This document shows, one piece after another, positions 11,959 through 22,400 of a DNA stretch of 64,000 nucleotides (position 1 is its first letter; each line of letters starts with the position of its first letter). The translations under genes and the position numbers were made by a program. The stretch lies in NCBI RefSeq assembly GCF_023065955.2, contig NW_026622919.1, positions 1,314,501-1,378,500 of the forward strand. The letters are read 5' to 3'. Source of the DNA: Ursus arctos (Eukaryota > Chordata > Mammalia > Carnivora > Ursidae). The notes under the pieces were generated by a model. That model made no database searches. It was not told the origin of the DNA and saw only the letters and a list, made by a program, of their open reading frames with translations.

Positions 11959-12335
11959 TAAATCCACAATGAGACACCACCGCACGTCCATTAAAATGGC
12001 TGAAAGTTAAAAGACTGACAACCGAGTGTTACGAGACGGGCGGCGAGTCTCACCTCCCACCGTGGAGAACAGCGCGGCGACCTCTTCACGGCACTGACCA
12101 AGAGAGATGGAAGTATTTGTCCGCGCTGACCCCTGAACACAGATTGTCCCAGCAGCTTTATTTGTAACCGCCCCAAACCGGGAACAACGCCCACGTCCAT
12201 CAATAGGGGAGCGGATAAGCAAATTGGGGTCTATCCTGCCATACGAGGGACTAGTTCTCAGCCATGAAACGTAAGGAACAACATGGACAGATCTCAAAGT
12301 CACTGTGTGAAGAAGCCGGACAAGAAAAGAGTGGG

Positions 12336-12444
12336 TCAGGGGCGTCTGGCCGGCTCAGCAGGGGAACGTCCGACGCTCTGTCTCAGGGTCTGGAGCTCAA
12401 GCCCCACACTGGGCATAGAGCTTACTTAAAAAAAAAAAAAAAGA
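12336..12444 (+). mobile_element. Short CAN-SINE (head plus poly-A) inside L1
   Basis: Sense SINE of the short subtype: 'ggcgtctggccggctcagc ... ctcaagccccacactgggc ... gagcttactt' followed by 15 A. It lacks the CT-rich middle region. 'AAAGAGT' occurs on both sides and is a plausible target-site duplication. It interrupts the L1 3' region. Confidence 0.8.
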
Positions 12445-15142
12445 GTACATATTATATGACTTTATTTACATAAAGTTACAGAACTCTCTAGTGATGGAAG
12501 CAGACCAGCGGTTCCCCAGGGTGAGAAGGGGGAGGAGGGGCGGGGAAGTTTGGGGGGGCGGGGGGAGCTTGGGGGTGTCGGGTGTGCCCACTGTCTTGAC
12601 CGGGATGATGGTTCCACGGGTGTATGGGTGTGGCCAACGTATAAAATCGTGTCCTGTGGAAGTGTGTAGTCCCTCGTGTGTCAGGGACACCTCGATGAGA
12701 CTGTCCACCAACTGCAAGAGCTGAGGGGGCCTGGCCAGCTCAGTCAGAAAAGTGAGCAGCTCCTGGTCTGGGGGCCACGAGTTGGAGCCCATGTGAGGTG
12801 TGGAGATTGCTGAAAAATAATAATAAACTTAAAAACCCCACAACTTCAAGTGGTCTTCCGGAACACTCGCGTTGGGGACGGTTCCTCTCGGAAGGACGCA
12901 GTGGCCGTGGGGTGATAAACAGGAGTTACAGGAGGCCACCTGTGGGCACTCTGGTCAACAGCCCCAGGGCCTCCCAGCCCGCAGAGCGGGGCCCCCCATC
13001 CATGAGCGCCACGGTCACGACTGTCACCTCGGGCCCAGGTCCAGCAGCGGTGGGAGCACCTTGGCCGGCAGCGACGGCTGTGGAGGGGCAGGGAGGGGCG
13101 GGGAGGGGCAGGGAGGCCTCTGCTCCTGGGCGGCTGATGTCTGGCTGACCTCTGAGGGGTGCGGAGGAGCCCAGCAGCCCCCAGCCCCGCGGCACGACCC
13201 CAGGACCGGTCAGCACCTCCTCCCTTGCCATCCACCTTCTCCAGAGAGCACACCCAGGGCTGGACGGCAGGCCCGCTCGGAGGGCTGCTCCCTGCTCTGG
13301 GCCCCGATGACGCCCACAGTGGGTGCACAGGGAGCAGGAGAGAGGAGGGAAGGGGAGGGAGGGAAAGCCCTGGAAAGCCAGGGGCAGCCTGCAGAGACAG
13401 AGCGAATGCCCGATCTGGGGAAGGCACAAAGGGAGGGAGAGGGAATTGCTTCAAGGGACCACCGGCTCTCCGAGAGCAGGCAACAAAGCCGTCCAGGGGC
13501 TGAGAGAGAGGACAGCCTGAGCAGAGCAAGGGGCCCTTTCGGAGTAGCCTACTCACAGAGGGACAGCCCAGGGTGGCCCGGAACCGATGGGGGAAGGTGG
13601 ATTGGTCACCCTGGGGACAGGAAGGGACGGAGATAGCAGCAAGCTGGGCACGGCGGCAGGGGTCCAGTCCAAAGACCACACAGGAGGAGGTGTTTTGGAG
13701 GGAAGCCCTTGGACTGCGGCAGGAGATGCTGTGGAAGGTGCAGCAGAAGCCGAGATCAGGGCCACGGAGGAGCTGATGCACGGGGCCACGGTATCTTGCT
13801 CCAGGAAAACTGGAGCCTATCCTGCTTGCTACTGACATTCCGGTTTGAGGAATCATTTAGACCTGGAGTCAGAAGCCAGTCTCCCCGAAGGAAGGTAACC
13901 AACAGGATCAGCATTTGCGAAGGGGTGGAGGGCACCCAGCCAGCCGTGGTTCTCGCAAAAGGCAAAGAGCAGACCCTCTTGGGCTGAAAGGCCCCGACAC
14001 TTCCAGCCCCCACCCCAGCCTTTCTCTGTGACTCCCCAGCAATGAAACCCAGGCAGGTGAGAGTCTCTCTGGGGATCCCAGGGCAGAAGGCAGAGCGGGG
14101 TCTTCCAAGGCCTAGGGACACCTCCCACTGATCCCCCCGGGGGGGGGGGGCCCGAACCCGGGAGCAGCCCCCCAGGCCCATGGGAGGCAGTGGATGAGGA
14201 CCCTGGAGATCTGGGGCAGGGTCAAGATGGAGCCCAACAGGGGCTGCTGGGGAGCCAGGAGCAAGCCCGTCCAGGGCAGGACAGAGGCAAGCCTCTGTTA
14301 GAGGACACACAGGAGCTGCCCTGAGGACGGACACTACAGGACGGGCTAGTCCCAGGGCTGCCTGGGCTGCGAGGAGAGGCCTCTGCCCTATCTCCCCAAA
14401 AGGGCCCCTTATGGCATCAGCAGGACAAGCTGACCCCTGGGGGCCAGTTGGTTGGGTGGTCTGGGTAGCAGCCCCCTGGGGGAGGGGGAAGGGGGCAGGT
14501 GGAGAGGAGGGGGGAGAAAAAGCACATGACTCCACTTTCCCGTTTTCCATCATCTTTCAGGAGCATCTCTTACGGAAAATACTTCCCTGACGAGTGGTTT
14601 CCCCACCGTACTTTGTCCTGCTGTTCAGCTGTCACAGTCCAGTAAAGCAGGGAAACTACTGGGGTCTGGTGGCCCGGGGTGTTTCGGGGGGTCTGGCTGG
14701 AGAAGGTGCACTGATGCGAGAAAACCCTTCCCTGCCCTGCAAGTCTGTGCTGTGGTCTGAGGCTCACTTAAAAAAAACCCAACTATTTATAAATAGACAG
14801 ATGAACTCACCCCAGTTGGACGGAGCGGGGAGGGAAGAGGCGGATGACCCAGGGCCATGGGGTCACTGGCGAGGGCCTGTTGGGCTCTCTGCACACGTTT
14901 GAGCTGATTTCAGGGTTCGACCCTTGTCCCCAATGGCCCCAGACGACACCAGCCTCATTCAAGGACCCAGAGCTCCAGGAAGGGCCCGCTCAGGATGCGC
15001 ACTTCTGAAGAGTGTCCACACGACAGGCTGTCCTGCTGACGCCCCCTCCCGTCCCCAGCAGCCACACCAGTGTGGCCATCAGACCCGTGCGGTGCTGCCT
15101 GCACTCATCGCTTGATATGTTCCTGGAATCAGATTTCTTTGC

Positions 15143-15240
15143 AGGGGCGCCCCGCTGGCTCCGTCGAAGACCGAGCGCCCCTTGATCTCGGGGTTGTGGG
15201 TTCAGGCCCCATATTTGGTGTAGAGAGGACTTAAAATCTT
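15143..15240 (+). mobile_element. Diverged short CAN-SINE
   Basis: Sense-strand head 'ggggcgccccgctggctcc', then 'ttgatctcggggttgtgggt' and 'gtgtagagaggacttaaaat'. This is the short SINE subtype without the CT-rich middle. Confidence 0.75.
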
Positions 15241-17330
15241 TAGAAGAAAATTCTCTTTTCAAGGTTCGATATAATTATCTCCCTTCTAAGCAAAATATGA
15301 AACGGACCCTTTATTTAATGTTTCCCTATAACATTAGAAACGATCACATGTTGTGGTCCCATTTTAACAGATGGCTTCCTTCCCAGGGTCACCAGCAGCA
15401 CTGGTGGGGGGAGTCCATCCACCGTCCATCTGTCCATCGGACCTCTGGGCTGCGGTGGGGGCGTGGGCGCAGGCTGGAGGGTGCAGGGGGTGGGTGGGAA
15501 GCAAGACCTGGCCAGTGCTCAGGCATGGGCGGTAGCACGCCTGCCTTGTTCCAGCTGTCGACGTTCATCCCTGTTTATGGCCGAGCAATCCTGCGTCGTG
15601 CGGACACGCCACACTCTGGTGGCCTGGTCAGCAGGTGGTGGACGTGGGGTCGTTCCTGCCCAAGCGTCTGCGTGGACACATGTTTCTTAGCTGCTGTAGC
15701 AATTGGCGGATAACTGGCAGCTTCCCTCCTCTCTGCCCCGGCGTCCCCCCCAGAAGCAGCCAGAGACAGCCCATGCGGCCCTGACCCATCCCACGGGCTG
15801 CACCTGCCGCCACGCCCCCACATCCCCACGCCCCCACGTCCACTGCCCCCACGCCCACTCCTGTGGCCCCCGGCTTCCCCTCCAGTCTGCCGGAGGAGCT
15901 CAGGGCTCCCACTGGGGTGGCGTTCGTGGCTTCCCGCAAGGGTCGCAGTTCCGGCTCTGACATTCGGCTGTACGATCCATTGCCAGGTGAGGCTTGCGTC
16001 CTGCGAGCTGAGGGTCCGGCGTCACCCCGCGGCCCGCGGACGTCCAGTTGCCCAGCACCGCTGGTTGAAAGAATGTCCTCTCACCGGTGGGTGGTCTGGG
16101 CGCCCGCGTTTAAATTTCTTGACAACAAATACTTGGCATGTACCTTTTTGTAAAGTATGAAGTGTTTCTTTAAGAAAAAAAGGCCAGGGCCGACTGGCGG
16201 GAGGCCAGGTGAGATCCCTGCCCCGGGTGCAAGTAATCGGCTTGCCCCCCCCCCCCCGCCCCTCCGGGACAGCAGGTGCGGGCAGTGGCCCCCGGGGGCT
16301 GAAGGCTGGGGCTGACCCACCGCATTGCTCACACTTTCAGGCCGGCTTTGAGTGCCCACGCAGGAAGTGTGGGGCCCCTGGACCCGCCAGGCCCTCCCGC
16401 TGCCCTTCCACCCAGGAGCTCGGGCTCCAGGAAGCCGCAGCCGGTGGAGGCACCGCCTGCCACGGGTCCCAGTGCCGGGAAAGCGTCCCTCCCACCGCAC
16501 CCGCCGTGCCAGCCTCACCACCGGGGTCCCTGCCAGACCAGCACTTTCTCCCCTTGGTCCTGGTAGGGACAGGCTGGACGAAGTTTGGTGAGATGCCAGC
16601 TGCCTGGATTGCCCGGGGCACGGGGACGTAGGGTGAGATGATTCCTTGCTCCAAACCAAAGCAGCTTCAAGGAGCGAGAACACGCCCCTCGGTGGCCCAC
16701 ACCTGCTCCCTTTATAAGGTGTCTGGGGTCTGAGAGAGGTGGCAGCCTTCCTCCCGGCCTTACTCACCCCGACCCCTCCTGTTTATTATTGGGCTGTGGT
16801 TCTAGTTGTCTCAGTGGGGGTTCTGACCTGGGCACGGGGAGTTATGTGCAAGCCCCAAACCCCAAACTGTCAGAATTGGGCCTGGCCAGGGCTCTCTTTG
16901 GATGCACCCTGGCCAGGCCCGGCGGTGCCTGCCCCCCCGCCCCCCCGTCCCCTGCTCCTAGAAGGCTCGCGTCAGCTTCTGAGATCCCAGGTGCGCGGCT
17001 GCTTTGTGCCGACCCCCAAACCAGGCCAGACCCCAACCCCCCGGCAAGGACGCAGGAAGCATGCCCCACACACCAAGTCCTCTGCTCAGAAATGGAACCT
17101 GGATCCCGCGCTATGGCAGGTTTTCAGGGGTGAAGGGGCCGAATCTGATAGTTGGCGGCAGGACCGAGCAGAGGAAGGACGGGGGAGACACCGCAGGCCG
17201 GGGCTGATTCTCAGGAAACCAGCTCTTCCAACGTGCAATTGCGGAAACTAGAGGTTAGCAAAGATGGATTCTTACCGTTTCTACATACAATGAATTACTG
17301 CTGGACTTACGTTCACATTTTTGCAAAGAC

Positions 17331-17446
17331 TATTTTTAAGGATTTGAGATATAATCTCCAGCCGACTCTGTGCTCAGCAGAGTGTGATGTCGGGCTGGAT
17401 CCCTCGCCCCCGAGATCGCGACCTGAGCTGAAACCCAGGTGCCTCT
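17331..17446 (-). mobile_element. Old antisense CAN-SINE, first of a tandem pair
   Basis: A diverged antisense SINE ('tttttaaggatttgag ... gctggatccctcgcccccg ... gacctgagctgaaacccag'). It is bounded by the 15-bp direct repeat CAAAGACTATTTTTA at 17324-17338 and 17447-17461. The second of these repeats is also the left flank of the next SINE. Confidence 0.7.
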
Positions 17447-17461
17447 CAAAGACTATTTTTA

Positions 17462-17658
17462 TTTATTTTTTTTAAAGATTTTATTTATTTATGTGACAGA
17501 GAGACAGCCAGTGAGAGAGGGAACACAAGCAGGGGGAGTGGGAGAGGAAGAAGCAGGCTCCCAGCGGAGGAGCCCGATGTGGGGCTGGATCCTGGAACGC
17601 CAGGATCACGCCCCGAGCCAAAGGCAGACGCTTAACGACTGCGCCACCCAGGCGCCCC
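17462..17658 (-). mobile_element. Young CAN-SINE with 18-bp TSD
   Basis: A full-length antisense SINE of the bear type ('gggaacacaagcagggggag', 'gaggaagaagcaggctccc'). It is flanked by identical 18-bp repeats TCTCAAAGACTATTTTTA at 17444-17461 and 17659-17676. It lies directly next to an older SINE that used the same target. Confidence 0.92.
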
Positions 17659-18534
17659 TCTCAAAGACTATTTTTAGATACGCGTGCTGAAGTATTTATC
17701 TATAAATGACTCCACGTCTGGACTCTGCTTCCAAATAATCCGGTGGCGGGGCTGGTGCGTGCTCCCCGCCGTAGCTGGGGGGGGGGGGGACACGCAGGTT
17801 GCGTGCTTGCACCGGGTTTTAGCTCAGACCCGCCTAACACCATATTTTGTTGTATACTCGAAATGCTCCAGAGCCAGAGGGTCGGAGGCCCTGATGTCTG
17901 ACCGAGCCGCCGAGGGGCAGCAGCAGGCCCTGGGGCAGCATCCAACCGTCCGCAACTTTGAAAGGCCTCGGGGTGGCCCCCACACCAGCTGCTGCCCCCG
18001 CCCGTCTGTCCAAGAGCGTGTGGGCTGGAGAACGGGGGTCTGCCCAGACCCTTTCTGGGCTTGCCAGACCACCGGCCAGTGCCCAAGAGCCCAGGACTCT
18101 GACCCCAAGGGCTCCTCCCACAGCCAAGAGCGGTGCGCCCAGGGCAGCTGGTCAGATCCACTGGGGACTCTCACAGCAGGGGGAGGGCCGTCTTGGAGCA
18201 CCTAGGTGCCTGCTGAGAAGAGGCGGCCCCGGGCGCCCACGGTAACTTGGATCCAGAAACTCATCACTGACCAGGCCCCTGACCTGCACATCCTGCCCGC
18301 CCCCCTGCCTCACCCCTTCCCTCCCCTGGTTGCCTGTCCCCCCCAGTTCCTCTGCCCACAGGCCACCCCAATGTATCTGGTCAGGGCTGGAGCTTCTTGC
18401 TTCCTCTGGGCCTTCAGCCTTGCCCCCCAGAACCGGTGCTGAGTGGGTCTTGTGGCCCCCGGTCAGCGTCGCCGCCCACAGACCAGGCCAGCCGCCGACA
18501 CACAGACAACCAGACATGGAGCACTCCGCTGTCC

Positions 18535-18540
18535 TTTATT
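18535..18540 (-). terminator. SLC25A10: Poly(A) signal of SLC25A10
   Basis: AATAAA on the minus strand (TTTATT on plus), about 0.9 kb past the stop codon. It is the first canonical signal downstream of the gene and implies a 3'UTR of roughly 19433 down to about 18515. Confidence 0.7.
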
Positions 18541-19433
18541 AACACCTCTGCAGAGCCCCCGCTGCTGGGGGCGTGGACAGGCAGCTCCAGCAGCAGAACT
18601 CAGGGGCTGGCGTTTTGGGTCTCAGCTGTGGGGGGCCTGTGGACAGCCACCGTCAACACAGAGCGGGCCCCTGAGGACACCTTGCAGCCTGCCTCTGCCT
18701 GGGGAGCTGAGGGAGGCGTGGGCAGCGCGTGGGATACTGCCCACCCGGGAAGGCAGCAGCAGGCTCCTGGCTCCGAGAGCTGTTGGCAAAACTACTTGCG
18801 AAAGCAACAGGGGGCTGGCTGGACCTGGCGCCCGCAGGCCGTGTGCTCACCGTCCCTCCGGGACAGGCTGATTCTGCCCACGCGCCCGGGAGCTCTGGGG
18901 GCACAGCCACCCTTGAGTGTCAGGAAAGCTATGGTCCCTCTCCAGAAATAAAAGTGCACGTGCACACACCTAGTCCAGGGGGCCACGCTGGGGGTCGGTA
19001 CCCCCCTCCCCCGGCTGCCACCCAGCTCCTTGACGGAAGCTGCCAGAAGATGCTGCTCAGGGCCCCAGACTCTAGAAGGCCTGGACAGCCCGCCTCCAGT
19101 GTTAACTGGCTACTCAGGGAGGGAAGAAAACCGGACCTGGGCCTGGACACCCCCCTCTGCGTCCTAAGTGTGCAGGGGGGGGGCCGCCGGAATACCAGAT
19201 GGGGAGAGCCTGGGGTGGGCGGGCAGGAGGTGGAGGGGACAGGGTCACTGGAATGGGCTCCGGCCAGGAAGGCTGGGTGTGGGCAGGAGCCTGTCGGGGA
19301 AGGCCAGGGTGGGGTCCTGGCCGGTCGGAGGGAGGCTTGGGCACCGGTCCAGCGCCCAGCCCACCAACCCCCCTGGGCTCTGGAAGAACCTGGTGCTGGG
19401 GTCTGGACATGGCTCAGCCCGCTCCCCGGCCCA

Positions 19434-22400
19434 TCAGGAAAGCACTTTGATGCCGAAGTGTTTGCGAAGCTGTTCCAGAAACACGAACGTGAGCACGGTG
19501 TGGGGCATGAGGCGGATGCCTGCAGGCACGAGGCCCTGGGCGGAGACAGGGGGACAGGAAGTGAAGAGAGCCCGGCGGGCCCGCCCCCAGCCCCGCCCCC
19601 AGCCCCAGCCCCGCCCCGCAACCACCGCCCCCCACCGCCCCCCACCGCCCCCCAGCCCCGGCAGCCCCACCCCCTCCCTAGCCCCTGCAGCTCCGCCCCA
19701 GCTCGGCCCCCTGCCCCGCCCCCTCCCCCTCTCCCTGCCCCAGACCCCGCCCCTGCCCCACCTTGTAAAAGGCCAGCGGCCCGAGCTTTGCTGTCTCTAC
19801 TGCGCAGTGGAGAACACCCTGGGGAAAACACAAAATAAAGCAATAAACAAAGCTGCTTTTTACTTGCGAGGTACAAGTAACACCCTCCCCAGAACTGGCC
19901 AGTGGCCCCGTGCAGTGAGCGGCCTGGACCAGTCAGAGGTCCTGACGGCAGGAGGGGCCAGCAGGCAGGAAGGTCAAGGGCCACCCTGCCTGCTGACACA
20001 GCAAAACCAGAACAGGGACAGGTGACCCGCCGGCACCCACGCCTGCGGTAGGCTGCGGGTTCTGGGCCTGCAGACCCCTCACCGACCTTCCCTGACCACA
20101 GTGAACCCCCGGCCTCTGTGATCACACCACGGAATCAGATTTAAAAACACACATGGTGGGGGGCCCTGCTGGCTCAGTCGGTAGAGCATGCGACTCTTAT
20201 CTCAGTGTCGTGAGTTCAATTCCCACGTTGGGCGTGGAGCCTACTTAAATCAAATAAAATCTTTAAAGACACACACAGGGCCAAGGGCTGCTCCAAGGCC
20301 GGCTGGGAACAGCAACTCACGGAGGGGGAAGAAAGCCTCATCCACATGCCAGGACAAGGGCACGGGGTCACCCAGCCACGGAGTTCGACAGTAGCAGCAT
20401 GGGGACCCCTCCCTGGTCCCCCGTCCCAGCCCCCACTCACCTGATACTCGCCCTTGGAGTTCATCAGCCGCGTCTTCAGGACGTCCAGGGGCTGGCACAG
20501 GATCGTGGCACACCCACCCTGCGGGGGGGGGGGGCTTATCACCAATGGGGCTGCCAGGCAGAGTACGTGGGCATCCTCACCCCCCCCACAGACCCACCCC
20601 CATAGAAGGCCCTGGGTTGCACCCCCGGAGGCATCCTCGGGGCCGCTGGGGGACACTAAGAACCATGCTGGCTGGGGCAGCGGGATCTCAGCGCCCGTTT
20701 ACGTACGTAGCTCGAGGGACATCCGCCACACCTGCCCACAGCCCCCTGCCTTCTGCGCCCCGGCCTCTCCCTGGGCCCCCACGGCCAGGCCAGCACTCAC
20801 TGCGATGAAGCTGGCAACGAAGTGAGTGAGGACGCCATCAGACAGGTACCCGGTGCTGAGGACCAGCTGCTTGGCTTGATCGTAGCAGGACAGCTGTGGG
20901 GGTGGAGGGGACGAGAAGGACTGTGGGATGGCCCCCGGCTCCAGGCAAAGTAGACAGGGGCCCCCAGGGACACCACCAGGGCTGACCAAGCGTCTGCCCT
21001 ACAGGCCCCTCCACGGCCACCGGGCCAGACAAATGGGGAGGCCCGGACCGGGAGGGGCCTCCCCACCTGCCCAGCCCCCACCTGCGGTCCGAGCCCACGG
21101 CCTTCCGCCACCACCTCTCCAGGGTGCCCCGAGAGCCCCACCGCCGGCAGAAGCCCCACCTGGCCCACGGTGACAAGCATCCCCCGACTGGATGCCATGC
21201 TCGCGCCCGAGAACAGCTTCTTCAGACCCTCTGCCGGAGAAGGGAGGTCAGGCGCCTGGCCAGATCCCGCAGGTCTCCCCCAGGTCCTGCTCAGCACCCC
21301 CCAGGCCCCACTGGCTCCTTGGGCCTCCAAACACGGGGCCTGCTCCTCTTACCTTCTCGGGCCACGCGGTACAAGCCGTCCACGGCGTGGGCGTAGCTGC
21401 CAGGGACAGACAACGGGCCTGTGTGAGGCTCTCCCTGCCCACCAGCCCCCACGGAGGGTCCTCCCCCGGGGACAGCCCTGCAGCTGTCACGGCGGCACCC
21501 CCCCGAGGCTGGCCCTGTCTGTGGGCTGTTCCTGAGGGTGCGAGGGTGGGGGCCTGCCTGACCCCCTCCACTCCATTCACTTGGTCCACTTTTGGTGGCT
21601 CACGCTCCGGCCCGAGTGGACAGTGGGCTTGCCTGGGGCCCCATTTTGCCCCTGGACTGTAGCCAGCGCCTGGCTGCTAGCTAGGGTGTCCGTCCGTCGG
21701 CAGCCTTGGAATCATCAGGATCTTAAGACTTCATAAAAAATGGTATTTTACCATTAAAAAAAAAAAAAAATCCCAGCTCCCAAACCTGTTTAAAGGCCCA
21801 AACTCACTTAAACTTGTAAAACATCTTTCCTGTGACCGAGTACAAGATACCAGAAAGGGGGGGAGTAGCCAGCCTCCGTCCCAGACCCCCCACCGGGAAA
21901 GAACCCAGAGGCCCTCGTGACTCAGGGCAGGGCCCATGGGCGCGGTGTCAGCCGGCTCTGCCTGCCCCCGGTGACGCCACAGGCAACATGGCCTGTTGGG
22001 ACTCCCAGCCGTGGCCTGGCCCAGCCGCTCAGGTCCTCCTGCTCCGCACCCCGCGGCACCCCCAGAGCACAGCGTGGCCGGCTACTCACTTGCGACGCTG
22101 ATGTGGGGGCAGCTTCATGTCATTCTGCATCCTGAAACAACCACACCGGCTCAGGGGGCGGCAGGGGCACCGGGGCTCCCCCTGGCCTGCCCCCCAGTGT
22201 CCAGGACCCCAAGGTCCAAGCGCTTGTTCCAGGCGGAACACACCACACACCCCAGTGAGTAAGCCCCCCGCCTGCTGGGGGTCAGGAAAGACCCTGACCT
22301 TGGGTGGGGCACACACTGACCTGACATTGACCATATCGGCGGGAGTCCCCACGAAGCCTCCAATGCAACCTGGGGTGACAGACCCCAGAGCCAACATGTG

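Larger units (their letters stand above)
10840..12730 (+). mobile_element. L1 ORF2 fragment plus 3' end, sense, broken by SINEs
   Basis: Plus-strand reading at about 10920-11080 gives an ORF2-like segment with REYYEQLHAST and FLEKHKVPKL, matching the same part of ORF2 as the antisense remnant to its left. After SINE insertions the L1 3' part resumes: 'aaaacccaatgataag' (11600), 'tgagcacacgagaaggcgc' (11695), 'ccattaaaatggctg' (11990) and 'cagccatgaaacgtaagg' (12260). It ends near 12730. Much of ORF2 is missing, and nothing codes for an intact protein. Confidence 0.75.
12731..18519. other. Intergenic stretch, no gene recognised
   Basis: GC-rich sequence with long but unsupported open frames on both strands. 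It holds a G-rich tract at about 13080-13120 (runs of three or more G), a G run at 14140-14150 and a C run near 16247-16257. SINEs lie at about 15143 and 17331-17658. No codon pattern, splice-bounded block or protein family could be recognised. Confidence 0.55.

Noticed and set aside
12336..12420. tRNA-like sequences in SINE heads as tRNA genes
   Set aside because: They are parts of CAN-SINEs with A-rich tails and no complete cloverleaf.
12846..13856. 336-codon open frame on the minus strand
   Set aside because: No recognisable motif, with overlapping long frames on both strands in a GC-rich intergenic stretch. No promoter or poly(A) signal was seen around it.
1..18500. Possible GCGR exons, expected next to SLC25A10 by human synteny
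   Set aside because: No stretch with the receptor's cysteine-rich ectodomain or transmembrane helices was found. In human the gap is large, so the gene probably lies outside the window.
18947..18952. AATAAA on the plus strand
   Set aside because: It lies antisense inside the SLC25A10 3'UTR and no plus-strand gene precedes it.
18929..20125. 398-codon open frame on the minus strand across the SLC25A10 3' end
   Set aside because: It covers the 3'UTR, exon 11 in another frame and the C-rich intron. The composition is Gly/Arg-rich, as expected from GC-rich chance frames.
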